Shown: positions 1 to 10,831, numbered from the stretch's first letter. The stretch is DNA of 64,000 nucleotides from Blastocatellia bacterium (GCA_016713405.1 JADJPF010000016.1:45259-109258); one strand, 5' to 3'. The notes: generated by a model not told the origin, from the letters alone. Program-made: numbers and translations.

Positions 1-2650
1 GTCCAGAATTTACAGTAATAATTGCTGATAGTTGAAAATCTTTTAAGAAAACATTTTGACTATAACCTATGTCAAATGTTCCGCTAGCAACAAATCGTTG
101 TCTTACATCATTTACAGAAAAACCACGCTCACCAACCAAGTTTAATGAATCTCCAACTTCTTCTTGTTCAGCTTGAAAATCTACAAAATTATCTAATGTT
201 TTTGAATAGGTATAAGTAATTAATCCACCAATTCGATTAGATAGCCGACGATTAACCAGTAAACTTACGCCGTGATAATAACTATCTCCGCTACCTTCAA
301 AACTAAAAACATCTCCACGATCTGGAAAAACTCGTCCACCTGGATCACCAAGTTCAGGTCTGATAATGGGATTAATATTTCGACTTCTAAGCAAATGTAA
401 GCCTCGAACTAACTGATAATTAACCGTTAAAACCGTATTGGAATTTATGGAATAATCAAAACCAAAGTTAGCTTGATGAGCATAAGCATTCTTAAAATTA
501 GGGTCAGGGACAAATGTTCTAACAGGAAAAATTGTATTAGCTAACTCGGCTGGAAATTGTCCATTTTCAGGAAAACGCCGTCCGGGTTGGGAAAAAGCCT
601 TTATCAATGCTTGATTAATAGCTGGTTGCCCAGGTCTTGCAGGATTTCCTAAAATTAACAGTGCTGTTTTAGTTCTTACTCCATCCACAATTTTAGTTGC
701 AAAAATTGTCCCAACTTGAGTAACTCCATAAAATAGCCCATAAGCCCCATGAATTGAAAGTTTATTGCTTTTTCCGGGAGTGTAAGCAAAAGCAATTCTT
801 GGGCTAAGGTGATTGCCGCTAGTGCTTGGATAAGGATCGTCTAAGCCTTCGCGGTCATAACGCGCACCTAGTTTTAAGGTTAAATTAGGCTTAATTTTAA
901 TGTCATCTTGGACAAAGAAAGAAATGTAATTGCTTTTAATTCCTGAAAAAGCATTGCCAAAACCTTGAACAAAGGCTGCTGGAAGCGGCAAATCACCTAC
1001 AGCACCTAAGCCCGGAATTGTACCAAAAGCAACGGTTAAAAAAGCTTTTTGTGCAGGAGTTCGCAAGCTTGGATCTAAGTTTTGTAACGCGCTAATAGTT
1101 GGAAGTCCGGGAATGCCGGTTTGCATAGCAAAATCTATTGGCTGAAATACGGCTAAACCGCCATAAACTACAGGTAGCGCGGTTTTATCTTCATCAGAAG
1201 TAACAAAATATAAATCTGCTCCAGCCTTTATTGAGTGTCGAGAAGTTGAAAAGCTAAAGTTATTAAAAACTTGGTAAATTCTTTCTAGTCTTGGTTGTGG
1301 TAGCAATGTATTTCGTCCTGAAAAAATCAAACCTTCATCAGCAAAAATATTAAGTAGCGGGCCTAGGTTTGGGTCAAGGCTATCAATTACTTGTCTACGT
1401 CGGGCATATAAAAAGCGAGACTCTAAAACTAGTTGAGGTGAAAGAATTGCTGTATTTGTTGCAGCAATAGCATCATCGCGCAATTGTCCAAGTCCGCCAG
1501 CACTTTGGGCGACTAACCCGCCAAAAGCTTGTAAATTTTCATCTACACCACGAGAAAAATTATAGCGTAGCGATAATGTATCTTTATTACTTAGCTGGCT
1601 ACGTGTAGAAATTAGAAAAGAGTTATTAAATTGCTCAAAAGGAATATCTCCATTTCTAGTAGGGAAACCTAAGCGATTTAATGCACCAATAGCAAGATCG
1701 CTAATTGTTACAAAATTAGTAGCAGTAACGTCTAGCCGTTCATAAGAGCTAAAGAAAAAATGTTTATTTTTAACAATCGGGCCGCCCATAGAAAAACCAA
1801 ATTGATATTGTGAAAAAGGCGGATTGCTACGAGCAAAAGCGTTACGAGCGTTTAAGTCTTGGTTACGGTTAAAAAGAAATGCTGATCCATGATATTCATT
1901 TGTTCCAGATTTAGTAACAATGTTGACAATGCCACCTAAAGCCCGGCCAAACTCAGCAGAATAGCTATTGCTTACAACTTGAAATTCTTGCACAGCGTCT
2001 TGGCTAAATGTTGAACGAACAGAGGACGACCCTAAATCATTATTATCTAGTCCATCAATAGTAATATTATTTTGTCTAGGTGTTTGTCCATTAAAAGAAA
2101 GTCCACTTGCCGCAGCAGGGCCTTGAATAGGCAGACGGTCAATATTTACGCCAGGTGTTGTAAGCGAAAAATCTAAAAAATTTCGTCGATTAATTGGCAG
2201 ATTTTCTATTCTTTGTCGGTCAATTGTGGTGCTAACTTCGGTTTTGTTTACTTCTAAAATTGGTGTAGCACCGCTTACTTCTATAACTTCCTGGCTTGCG
2301 CCTGTTGCAAGCTCTATTTCTAAATTAATAACTTGTCCAAGTGTAAGTAGCAAACGTCTTAATTGTGGGCTAAAACCATCTGCTGCAACTTTAATGTCAT
2401 ATTCTCCAGGAGGCAATAAACTCATAGTAAAGCCTCCTAATTCATTTGTGGTTGCTTCTCGCTCTAAACCTGTAGCAGGGCTTTTTACCAGCACTTGCGC
2501 CCCAGCAATTACCGCACCTGTAGAGTCTTTTATTGTCCCTGCTAGCCCTGCTGAAGTTGCGCCAGCAGATTGAGCAAAAGTATTTGTAGCTAAAAGACAA
2601 AAGCAACATAGCCAAAACGCAAGTTTGCAAGCTAGTAAAATATATTTCAT
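1..2650 (-). CDS. TonB-dependent receptor, Oar-like (C-terminus outside window)
   Basis: The minus-strand frame is open from an ATG at 2648-2650 to the window edge, about 883 codons with no stop, so the C-terminal barrel lies outside. Residues 1-27 form a signal peptide ending around TFAQS. Residues about 32-115 resemble the carboxypeptidase regulatory-like beta-sandwich (AGTIKDSTGAVIAGAQV, then YDIKVAADGF). A plug follows with VSTTIDRQRIENLPINRR, ITIDGLDNND and SAEFGRALGGIVNIVTKSGTN, then barrel strands. Such receptors sit in the outer membrane and take up ligands with TonB energy, or act in adhesion; the substrate here cannot be read. The plus-strand frame at 2226-2573 is its shadow. The gene lies 5' of nothing visible and is preceded by YjbQ on the same strand. 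Confidence 0.9.
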   Translation of the reverse strand, partial: MKYILLACKLAFWLCCFCLLATNTFAQSAGATSAGLAGTIKDSTGAVIAGAQVLVKSPATGLEREATTNELGGFTMSLLPPGEYDIKVAADGFSPQLRRLLLTLGQVINLEIELATGASQEVIEVSGATPILEVNKTEVSTTIDRQRIENLPINRRNFLDFSLTTPGVNIDRLPIQGPAAASGLSFNGQTPRQNNITIDGLDNNDLGSSSVRSTFSQDAVQEFQVVSNSYSAEFGRALGGIVNIVTKSGTNEYHGSAFLFNRNQDLNARNAFARSNPPFSQYQFGFSMGGPIVKNKHFFFSSYERLDVTATNFVTISDLAIGALNRLGFPTRNGDIPFEQFNNSFLISTRSQLSNKDTLSLRYNFSRGVDENLQAFGGLVAQSAGGLGQLRDDAIAATNTAILSPQLVLESRFLYARRRQVIDSLDPNLGPLLNIFADEGLIFSGRNTLLPQPRLERIYQVFNNFSFSTSRHSIKAGADLYFVTSDEDKTALPVVYGGLAVFQPIDFAMQTGIPGLPTISALQNLDPSLRTPAQKAFLTVAFGTIPGLGAVGDLPLPAAFVQGFGNAFSGIKSNYISFFVQDDIKIKPNLTLKLGARYDREGLDDPYPSTSGNHLSPRIAFAYTPGKSNKLSIHGAYGLFYGVTQVGTIFATKIVDGVRTKTALLILGNPARPGQPAINQALIKAFSQPGRRFPENGQFPAELANTIFPVRTFVPDPNFKNAYAHQANFGFDYSINSNTVLTVNYQLVRGLHLLRSRNINPIIRPELGDPGGRVFPDRGDVFSFEGSGDSYYHGVSLLVNRRLSNRIGGLITYTYSKTLDNFVDFQAEQEEVGDSLNLVGERGFSVNDVRQRFVASGTFDIGYSQNVFLKDFQLSAIITVNSG

Positions 2651-2704
2651 ACCTTATTCCTTAAAATTTATTGATTTTTGAGCGAGAAAACAAAGAAAAA
2701 ACAA

Positions 2705-3124
2705 TTATTCACCAATGATTTTAACTAAGACACGTTTTTTTCTCATACCATCAAATTCACCATAAAAGATTTGTTCCCAAGGGCCAAAGTCCAAATGTCC
2801 ATTAGTTATAGCTACAACAACTTCACGCCCCATAATTTGGCGTTTCATATGAGCATCAGCATTATCTTCGCCCGTGTTGTTATGGCGGTATTGCGAAGTA
2901 GGTTCATGAGGAGCAAGTTTTTCTAACCATTTTTCATAGTCATGATGCAAGCCTGATTCATCATCATTAATAAAAACCGATGCAGTAATGTGCATTGCAT
3001 TAACCAGTACAAAACCTTCTTTTACACCACTTTCTTTAAGGCAAGTTTCTACTTGAGGAGTGATATTGATAAAACCTCGTCGTGCAGCAACTTGAAACCA
3101 AAGTTCTTTGCGATAACTTTTCAT
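2705..3124 (-). CDS. YjbQ/UPF0047 family protein
   Basis: This 139-residue protein matches the length and core motifs of the YjbQ (UPF0047) family: NAMHITASVFIND near residue 42, a conserved histidine in QYRHNNTGEDNADAHMK, and GREVVVAITNGHLDFGPWEQ followed by YGEFDG. The family is a small cytosolic trimer; E. coli YjbQ has weak thiamine-phosphate synthase activity, and the true role of most members is unsettled. The histidines that line the family's putative metal/active site are present. It stands alone, 54 bases upstream of the TonB receptor start on the same strand, so co-transcription is possible but functional linkage is not suggested. Confidence 0.85.
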   Translation of the reverse strand: MKSYRKELWFQVAARRGFINITPQVETCLKESGVKEGFVLVNAMHITASVFINDDESGLHHDYEKWLEKLAPHEPTSQYRHNNTGEDNADAHMKRQIMGREVVVAITNGHLDFGPWEQIFYGEFDGMRKKRVLVKIIGE

Positions 3125-3291
3125 TATTATTTTCTCCTAAGAGTTTTGGTTTTAGTAATTTATTTGTTTTATTTATAAATAAAATTGATTAATCTTCTGA
3201 TTTTTGACTAGTCATTATTATATATGCTAAAGAGTAAATTAAGCCAAACAACCATTACAAAATAAAAATTTATTAATTTTTAAGCTTACAA

Positions 3292-3335
3292 AAAATCCCT
3301 CATCAAAATAAAAATTATAATTGATGAGGGGTTTT
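3292..3335 (-). terminator. Rho-independent terminator of the P-type ATPase gene
   Basis: An inverted repeat (TCCCTCATCAA paired with TTGATGAGGGG, one G-U pair) has a 14-base AT loop and a run of T on the minus strand. It lies just beyond the ATPase stop codon and is placed to end that transcript. Confidence 0.7.
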
Positions 3336-3356
3336 GCTTTGTCAAACTTTATCAAA

Positions 3357-6154
3357 CTAGGTGTTAACTTGTGCATTGCTGTCAGAAAGTTTTCCTTGCA
3401 TAGCAGTTTGGTGAGGAGAAATGCTGGTTGCTCTTACTATAAATTTTTCTATTTCTATAGCAACAAAAATTACTAAACTTAAAGCAACGCAAATAGCTAG
3501 ATCCATTAAAGATAAAGCGACTGTATCAAAAAACTTTTGCAAAAATGGTACATAAGTTATAGCTATTTGCATCAAGATAGTTAAGCTTACTGCGCCAAGC
3601 AATGGTTTATTTGAAAGAATCCCTATTTGAAAGAGTGAATATTTATTAGAACGTACTGCCATTATTAGATTCATACGGGAAAAAATCAAAGTTGTAAGAA
3701 TCATTGTTTGCCAAGTTGCTAAGTTATTGGTTTTATACCAATAACCAACCATAGCCAAGACAGAACCTACAAGCAACCCACCCCAAACTATTTGCGCTAT
3801 AACTCTACGGCTAAAAATACTTTCATTTGGGTAGTTTGGAGGTCGTTTCATTATGTCTTGCTCTGCTGGTTCAAGACCTAAAGCAACCGAAGGTAGCCCA
3901 TCCGCCACTAGATTTAACCAAAGGATTTGAAGCGGTTGCAGTGGCAAACCTAGACCAAAAATAGGCGCAATTAGAGTTACCCAAATAGCAGCTAAATTGC
4001 CTGTAAGAGTTTGTTTGATATATTTTTTAATGTTGTCATAGATGACACGGCCTTCTTCTACTGCGGCAACAATCGTGGCAAAATTATCATCTGTTAGCAC
4101 CATATCAGAGGCTTCTTTGGAAACGTCTGTCCCAGTAATTCCCATTGCTACGCCGATGTCAGCTTTTTTTAGTGCAGGAGCATCATTAACACCGTCGCCC
4201 GTCATTGCTACAACATGCCCATTATTTTGCAAAGCTTGGACAATTTTAAGTTTATGTTCAGGTGCAACACGAGCATAAACCGCTACATCATTGACTACTT
4301 TATTTAGCTCTTCTACAGAAAGTTTATCTAGTTCTTGACCTGTTAAAATCTTGTCATTACTAGTAATACCTAAATCTTTAGCAATAAATTGTGCTGTTAA
4401 TGGATGATCACCTGTAATCATAATTGGGTGTATTCCTGCACTTTTACAAACGGCCACAGCGTCTTTAACCTCTGGCCGAGCAGGGTCAATCATTCCCATC
4501 ATTCCAATAAAAACTAAATCTTGCTCTATTTCAGCCATGCTTTTATTAATTTGATCAGCATCTAGCAGACGAAAAGCTATACCCAAAACACGTTTGCCGG
4601 TTTGCGTCATTTCATCGTGTGCAAGCATTATTCTTTCTCGCCATTTATCTGTTAGAGGCTCTACTTTTGCTTGGATTATTACAGATTTAGTCATATGCAA
4701 TAGTCCATCTACAGCACCTTTGGTAAAAGCTAAATAAGGCAGGTTGGATGCTAAAAGTTGCTCTTTTACAGGTTGAATTAAAGCTAACATTTCACTATTT
4801 TTATCATCAGGGCTAGCAAGTTTATGAATGGTAGTCATTCTTTTACGTTCAGAATCAAATGGGACTTCTGCCACTCTAGGTAAAACTTTTTCAAGCTCTG
4901 GCTTAATAATATTGTGATTAGCTGCTGCAATAACTAAAGCATTTTCGGTTGGATCGCCTATTGTGCTAATGGCCTCTTTTTTAGCAAGATTTTTATCATC
5001 GTTAGTTTTTATTATTACATCTGTACATAACGCTCCACCAACTAAAAGCAAAGCTAGTTCTTGGTCTTTATTAGAAAGTGCAAATTTCTTTTCTTTATTA
5101 GTTAAATCTAACTTATCACCAGCAACATCTAGCATTGTCACCGTCATACGGTTTTCTGTAAGTGTGCCAGTTTTATCAGAACAAATAACAGTAATTGATC
5201 CTAGAGTTTCAACGGCTGGTAATTTACGGATTAAAGCATGCCGTTTAAGCATTCGTTGAGAGCCTAGAGCTAAAGTAATTGTTACAACGGCGGGTAAAGC
5301 TTCTGGTATTGCTGCAACAGCTAAACTTACAGCCATTAGCATCATAAAACCAATAGGCTCACCTCTTAATAAACCTAAAACAAAAATGATAGATACTAAT
5401 ACTAGAATACCTATAAGTAAGCTTTTTCCAACTTGGTCTAAGCGTTTTTGTAGTGGAGTAGGTTCTTGGTTGACATTTTGAATTAATGTAGCAATTTTGC
5501 CTAATTCAGTATTCATGCCTGTAGAATCAACAATTGCTTGGCCTCGTCCATAGGTGACAACTGTTCCCATATAGGCCATATTAATTCTATCACCTAGGGG
5601 AAGGTCTGTGCTGGCAGCAAAATCAGCCTTTTTTTCTACTGCATCGGATTCGCCAGTTAAAGCAGCTTCCTGGATTTTTAAGTTGGCACTTTCCAGAATC
5701 CTACAATCTGCTGGGATAATATTTCCTGCTTCAATTAAGACAATATCGCCTGTTACAAGTTCACGGGCAGAAACGTCTTGGACGGTTCCATCTCGGCGGA
5801 CTTTAACACTAGGAACAGCTAATTTTTTAGCGCGGCAATGGCTTTTTCTGCCTTTAATTCCTGACTTAAGCCTAATAAAGCGTTAAGAACTACAATAGCC
5901 ATAATTGCAATAGCGTCTTTGTAATCAGCCAACATAGCAGAAACAATAGCAGCAAAAATTAAAATAATTACCATTGTTGCTGTAAGTTGTTCCCAAAGTA
6001 TTAACCAAGGGCTTTTTACCCCTTGTTCTACTAATTCATTATGCCCATTTTCTTCTAGCCTTTTGGTTGCTTCTGCACTTGTTAAACCATTGTTTATATT
6101 TGTATTTAGCTTTTTGACCACTTCTTCAAGGTTTAATTTATAGCTATTGTTCAT
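3357..6154 (-). CDS. Cation-transporting P-type ATPase (type II, Ca2+-like), frameshifted
   Basis: Two minus-strand frames make one P-type ATPase. The first 111 residues (from 6154) carry the cation ATPase N-terminal domain and first helices. The frame then breaks at an A6 run (5823-5828) in the sequence ALKN-stop. Adding one A gives ALKKLAVPSVKVRRDG and restores a protein of 932 residues, normal for the family. The restored stretch holds the actuator motif TGES. The long part has IPEALPAVVTITLALG (helix M4 cation site), the phosphorylated aspartate in DKTGTLTENR, ITGDHPLTA and MTGDGVNDAPALKKADIG. The motifs and length fit type II calcium or related cation pumps of the inner membrane; ion specificity is not certain. 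The break may be a sequencing error or a real pseudogene. Confidence 0.9.
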
Positions 6155-6537
6155 TTGTGACTCTCCTTAAATTAGTACCTGACGACTAAGATGCAACCTT
6201 TATGCCTATTAAAATGTTTTGTTTTTCCAGGTAATTGGAAAATCTCTATCCATAGGCTAATCAATTAGTTAGCTAGTTTACTAGTTATGTTACTAGCTAA
6301 TTTTATAAATTGTGGAAAATTTCCCACTTAGTTTTATTTAGTTTTAACGAAAATTGTATATTTTGCCAAAACTTTTGCCAGGCAAAATAATAATCTTTTA
6401 TAAATTGGCATAAATTTTGCGGTTACTTAAATTAGCTAAGGTTTTTGGGAAAATTTCCCAACCAAATTTTGCAGCTTTATGTTTATTGAAAATTTAGTAT
6501 TTTTATCTTGGAAATACTAATAGAGTCAGGAGGCAAT
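6155..6537. other. Divergent intergenic region, ATPase / FHA protein
   Basis: No gene is seen in these 383 bases. The region separates two divergent genes and must hold both promoters. A hairpin (TTAGCTAGT at 6269-6277 with ACTAGCTAA at 6292-6300) sits near the ATPase side and could be an operator or only a structural palindrome. AGGAGG at 6528-6533 is the ribosome binding site that fixes the FHA gene start at 6538. Confidence 0.45.
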
Positions 6538-7995
6538 ATGTACAACAATAGTTATATAAGCCTTTGTCAGCAATGTGGCAATCAATTAACTCCTGACTCT
6601 TATTGTAAGTTTTGCAATAAGAGTTTTGCCCCACTCACACCTAGTTATGATAATGCAATTAATAATATTGACTGGACATTAGTAGGCATTAGTGGGGCTG
6701 AAGTAGGAACATATCGATTGCTAAACCCACAAATTAAGCTAGGACGTGAAGTAGATAATGATATTTGTATTTATGATAGTAATTGTTCACGTCATCATGC
6801 TTTGATCCGAAAAGACCCTGCTGGGATTTACATCCAAGACTTAAATAGCAGTAACGGTACTTATGTTAATGATATGCGTATAAGTGGCACTACTTACTTA
6901 AAAACAGGTGATTTAATTCGTATTGGAAATACAAGATTTATTTTAGAAAGTAGTTTTGATGCAGCCCAATCAACCTTAAAGTTAACAGATTTTCCAACTG
7001 TAAATTCTGCTGCATTAGCTGGTAATCTTGCACCTCAAATTAATTGCTCCCAGCCAACAGACCCATCCCAAAATAGTTTTTCACCTCCAGTTATAAACCC
7101 ACTTCCAGCAAATCTACCAGCATCAAATGTTTTAACTCCATCTGCTGTAAGTCCCTTTGCTGTTAATCAAATGCCTATGTATAGACCTGTTAACCAAGCC
7201 ATTAGTCAAGTAGCTTATCCTCAAACCCCTTCACCTGCTTATGCTCCAGTTGCACCAATGGCAACAGTTCAATTACCTGCATTAAATAACCCACAAAAAA
7301 CTGTAGCTTTTTCTTGGCGTGCTGTATCAGGTTTTGCATTAATGATGATGGGCTTACCCTTTGCTATTGATATGGATATGATGAATGGAGGATTTGCACT
7401 AATTTTTATTAGTTTTTTTGTAATGTTGATGGGAATAATTACTTCTGTTATTTATTTTGTAAGGGCAAAAACTTTAGATAAATTATTATCAGGTCAGGAA
7501 TTATTAGCTTATTGGACTTATAACCCACAAGAATGGCAACGCTACACAGAAAAAGAGTTTGAAATTTCTAAGTTTGAGAAAGTCCCACTTTTAATTTTAG
7601 TTAGTGTTATTTGTTTAATAATTGGTGGAATTTTTGCTATTGCTGATCCTGAAGCAGGGCTAGTTGTTTTTATAGTTATGTTGGGTTTAATTACATTATT
7701 AAGTGGTATTGTTTTTGTTGTTCCTCGTTTGCGTCATCAGCATAACCAAAATAGCTTAGGATATGCTTATATTGGGACTAAAGGACTCTACTTAAATGGC
7801 TATTTTCATAATTGGAATATGCTAGGAGCTTCTTTAGATAGTGCTGCTATATTGATGGATGAAATTCCAATGCTAGAGATAAATTATTCATTTCCTACTA
7901 GAACAGGACGACAAGAAGAAACTGTTCGCGTCCCAATTCCACAAGGCCAACTAGCTATGGCTGAAAGAATTGTTTATCAAATAAAAAGTTTCTAA
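6538..7995 (+). CDS. Zinc-ribbon, FHA-domain membrane protein
   Basis: The start at 6538 is chosen because AGGAGG lies seven bases upstream; an in-frame start at 6508 would add ten residues without a ribosome site. In the 485-residue protein a zinc ribbon (C10, C13, C23, C26) is followed by an FHA domain at about 55-115 with the phosphothreonine-binding signature LGRE, CSRHHALI and LNSSNGTYVND. A proline-rich linker (about 150-250) leads to two pairs of membrane helices (about 255-310 and 350-400) and a C-terminal cytosolic domain. FHA domains bind phosphothreonine, so this may be a Ser/Thr-kinase-linked membrane adaptor. No kinase lies nearby. A terminator follows directly. Confidence 0.8.
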   Translation: MYNNSYISLCQQCGNQLTPDSYCKFCNKSFAPLTPSYDNAINNIDWTLVGISGAEVGTYRLLNPQIKLGREVDNDICIYDSNCSRHHALIRKDPAGIYIQDLNSSNGTYVNDMRISGTTYLKTGDLIRIGNTRFILESSFDAAQSTLKLTDFPTVNSAALAGNLAPQINCSQPTDPSQNSFSPPVINPLPANLPASNVLTPSAVSPFAVNQMPMYRPVNQAISQVAYPQTPSPAYAPVAPMATVQLPALNNPQKTVAFSWRAVSGFALMMMGLPFAIDMDMMNGGFALIFISFFVMLMGIITSVIYFVRAKTLDKLLSGQELLAYWTYNPQEWQRYTEKEFEISKFEKVPLLILVSVICLIIGGIFAIADPEAGLVVFIVMLGLITLLSGIVFVVPRLRHQHNQNSLGYAYIGTKGLYLNGYFHNWNMLGASLDSAAILMDEIPMLEINYSFPTRTGRQEETVRVPIPQGQLAMAERIVYQIKSF

Positions 7996-8014
7996 CCCTC
8001 CAACAGAATCTTTT

Positions 8015-8049
8015 GCTAGTGTGCCAAATAATTTGGTACACTAGCTTTA
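8015..8049 (+). terminator. Rho-independent terminator after the FHA gene
   Basis: A 14-bp stem (GCTAGTGTGCCAAA with TTTGGTACACTAGC, one G-U pair) with a three-base loop is followed by TTTATTT. It lies 20 bases beyond the FHA gene stop. Confidence 0.8.
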
Positions 8050-8260
8050 TTTACCTAGTAGAAATTCATTAAATTATATTTATATTACTTTTTATAAAAC
8101 TATTTACATTAGATGTTTATTTGCTTAGGCTATTTTAAGATATAAATATAAAAACCAGATTTAATACTAATTAAAATTTAGTAAGTTTTATACTTTTCAA
8201 TGGTATTAAGTTAGCCTCTTTATGTATAATTTGCCTTACTTTCTTTCTTAGGAGTAAAGC

Positions 8261-9601
8261 ATGGAAAAACAAAAATATACTTATAAGCCCCCAACAATTT
8301 TATCTTCAAAGAAAATTTTTTTATTAATTGGGATTCCTGTAGTAATTGGAATAGCTATTATAATTTTGTTAAAGATGGAAAGCTTTTTTTATGAAAAAAA
8401 ACAAGATTTAATAGCTAATAAAGTCCTTACAACAGAACAAAAAGAAAAGTATAAAGAACAAGAAATAATCAATAAACAGCTTAATGCTGATGTAAAATCT
8501 GGTGTAATAATCGAATATATACAGCCTAATTCAATAGCAGAAAAAGGAGGTCTTAAAAGAAAAGACATAATAACGGAATATAATGGAATTAAAGTAAGAG
8601 ATACTATTGAATATGGAAAAGCAAGAGAGCAATTGTTGGATAAAACAGATCTAAATAAAATTACGCTTACTTTTGTAAGAGAAGGAAAACCAATTACCAT
8701 ATCTGTTGCCAAAGGGGGAATAGGTATAGAAATAAAAGATTGGAGTCCAGTAATGGAAAGCCTTTTTGAAATGATGTATAGGAAAGATTTTGAACAAATG
8801 CAAGAAACAATTGCTGATGCTGAAAAAAATGATGTTCTTTCCCCAGCACAACTTCTTATTGCAAAAATAATTGCTATAAAAGATAGAAACTCTAAATCTC
8901 AAGACTTAAAGAAAATAGAAGAATTATTACAAAAGCTTATTGAAAGTATTGATAAAGAAGATTCTGCTAGTTTGGCAAGTGATTATTTTTATACTAAAGG
9001 TGTTTATTATCCAGCTTCTGTTCTTTTTGAACATTTTCTTAAGTTTCAACAAAACCCTTATGTAGAGTTAAATTTAAGCTATTGTTATGCTGTTTTAGGT
9101 AAGTTGGAAGAAGCTGAACATCTAGTAGAATCTGTAATGAAACGATACCAGGATAACATTGCTAGTCCAGGCTATCACACTGCACTATTTACAAAAGGAA
9201 GAGTTGCTATAGGACACAAAGACTACAAAACTGCTATAAAGCATTTTGATAAAGCTTTTGAATATTCATCAAACCCCAAAGAAGATTTTGCTTGTATGAA
9301 TCTTTTACTTATTTCTTCTGCTTTGACAAAAAAGAAGGAATTATTAGAACAATCCCGCGCTAAGTGTAAAGAACTTGGAAAAGAAGAATTTGATAAAAGA
9401 ATTAGTCCATATATTGATTCCCTAGAAGCTTATGTAGTAGCTGAAAATAATCCAGAGGCAGCACGTCAAATAGCAAAAAAATGGATTGATAATATACCTA
9501 TGCGGGGCAAAATAGGCAAACATTGGGATTTTTTGCTTGAAGCAGAACCAATAGTAGAAAATTGGGGAAAATTAATAGAAGGGTTAAAAAATAAATCTTA
9601 G
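8261..9601 (+). CDS. Membrane-anchored PDZ and TPR-like protein
   Basis: This 446-residue protein has one N-terminal membrane helix (about 19-42), then a PDZ domain at about 72-150. The PDZ is recognised by GVIIEYIQPNSIAEKGGLKRKDIITEYNGIKV and LTFVREGKP. From about 160 to the end it is helical and TPR-like (VLFEHFLKFQQNPYVELNLSYCYAVLGKLEEAE and a second unit near 305-340). It lacks protease residues, so it is probably a periplasmic scaffold that binds C-terminal peptides. AGGAG at 8251-8255 supports the start. The next gene begins 12 bases after the stop, suggesting a two-gene operon with the membrane thioredoxin-like protein. Confidence 0.75.
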   Translation: MEKQKYTYKPPTILSSKKIFLLIGIPVVIGIAIIILLKMESFFYEKKQDLIANKVLTTEQKEKYKEQEIINKQLNADVKSGVIIEYIQPNSIAEKGGLKRKDIITEYNGIKVRDTIEYGKAREQLLDKTDLNKITLTFVREGKPITISVAKGGIGIEIKDWSPVMESLFEMMYRKDFEQMQETIADAEKNDVLSPAQLLIAKIIAIKDRNSKSQDLKKIEELLQKLIESIDKEDSASLASDYFYTKGVYYPASVLFEHFLKFQQNPYVELNLSYCYAVLGKLEEAEHLVESVMKRYQDNIASPGYHTALFTKGRVAIGHKDYKTAIKHFDKAFEYSSNPKEDFACMNLLLISSALTKKKELLEQSRAKCKELGKEEFDKRISPYIDSLEAYVVAENNPEAARQIAKKWIDNIPMRGKIGKHWDFLLEAEPIVENWGKLIEGLKNKS

Positions 9602-9612
9602 GGGGGCAAGTA

Positions 9613-10794
9613 ATGAATAAAACACAAGAAATTTTTCTAGCCTGTATTTTGTTAATAGCAAGTTATTTTGCAGGTAGTAGTATTGCTAGTTTGCTTATAG
9701 TTTTACCAGTAGCAAAAATTGCTCCTCAAGAAATAAATTTTACTCTTAAAGATGAAGTAGGTCTTAGTCGTTCTCTTAAAGATATTCAATCAAACAAACC
9801 TACCTTTGTATATATTTTTGCTGGCGATTGTAATCACTGCATAGGACTTTTAAGAACTATAAATGCTAGTATTTTACCTAGAGTAAAAGAAAATCAATTT
9901 CGTGTAGTTGGAGTTGATGCCCTTGGCCCTCATGGAACACAAGAACAGCTTGTAGAAATTCGAGACACTTTCAATTTACCTTCTCCAATCTTAGCGGATA
10001 AAGATGATAAAGTTTGTAAAAGTTTAGGCATAAGTGAATTTACAGTTTTATTAGTTAATCCTGATGGAATGCTAACTTATAGAAAGACTATTCGAGAGAC
10101 TTCCTGGCCCCAGGACGCATTATCTAGTGAGACATTAGCTGAGGCTAAAGTTTCCAGTAAATCTTTGGAAAACGCTTCTGAATCCTCATCAGAAAAATTA
10201 AATGAGTTTTCTGCAACAATACTTAAGGCAAATGAGAATCTTTTCCGTCCTATCCAATTTAGTTTGTTGTTACTAGTATTTATTTTTATGTCAGTAGTCA
10301 TATATCGTTCACAAGATAGCTGTTTGGCCCCGCTTTCTGCTGTAGGACTTTTATTAATGGCAGTCATATCAAAAGCTTGGTTATTTTTACCAGTAAATTT
10401 GTTTATAGTAATCCTGGCTGCATTTTTGCTGATAAACAAAAAATGGGCAATATGGGCTTCTCTTTTATTGGGACTCTCTATTTATGGGGTACTCTTACTT
10501 CCTTTATTCCAAGCAAAACTGCCTTCTGTTTTATATCAAGAAGCCGCCTATGGTTTTCTACCCCAAACTATTTTAAGTTTATTGATGTTTTATTTGTCTT
10601 TTGTTTTAGCAGCACAAAAACATCAAAAACTTGTTTTTGATGGACGACCCATTTATCAAAGTTCAGAAAATTATAGTGGAAATATAGCTATCAAAAAGAC
10701 ATCTACAGCCGAACGATGTGATGTTTGTCACCAAACAGATCTGTTTGATAAACAAACTGGATTTTGCACACGTTGCCAGCAACATACAATTTAA
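9613..10794 (+). CDS. Membrane protein with thioredoxin-like domain and C-terminal zinc ribbon
   Basis: An N-terminal helix (about 7-33) is followed by a thioredoxin/AhpC-like domain at about 40-165. It carries a CxxC pair (C73-N-H-C76) in IFAGDCNHCIG, and later SPILADKDDKVCKSLGI and VLLVNPDGMLTYRK, which are typical of TlpA/redoxin folds. About four more membrane helices (215-330) and a C-terminal zinc ribbon (CDVCHQTD and CTRCQQH near 365-390) follow. The periplasmic CxxC suggests thiol-disulfide exchange, perhaps as a resilin-like maturation or repair factor; the partner is unknown. The purine-rich site GGGGGG before the ATG and the 12-base gap tie it to the PDZ gene upstream. Confidence 0.75.
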   Translation: MNKTQEIFLACILLIASYFAGSSIASLLIVLPVAKIAPQEINFTLKDEVGLSRSLKDIQSNKPTFVYIFAGDCNHCIGLLRTINASILPRVKENQFRVVGVDALGPHGTQEQLVEIRDTFNLPSPILADKDDKVCKSLGISEFTVLLVNPDGMLTYRKTIRETSWPQDALSSETLAEAKVSSKSLENASESSSEKLNEFSATILKANENLFRPIQFSLLLLVFIFMSVVIYRSQDSCLAPLSAVGLLLMAVISKAWLFLPVNLFIVILAAFLLINKKWAIWASLLLGLSIYGVLLLPLFQAKLPSVLYQEAAYGFLPQTILSLLMFYLSFVLAAQKHQKLVFDGRPIYQSSENYSGNIAIKKTSTAERCDVCHQTDLFDKQTGFCTRCQQHTI

Positions 10795-10831
10795 GCTCAG
10801 TACAATTTTAAAGAATTTAAGATATAAAAGG

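Noticed and set aside
2226..2573. Plus-strand gene of 115 codons
   Set aside because: It is the shadow of the TonB receptor's clearly coding minus-strand frame.
5819..6154. Separate small membrane protein at the ATPase 5' end
   Set aside because: It is the true N-terminus of the P-type ATPase, separated only by a one-base change in an A run.
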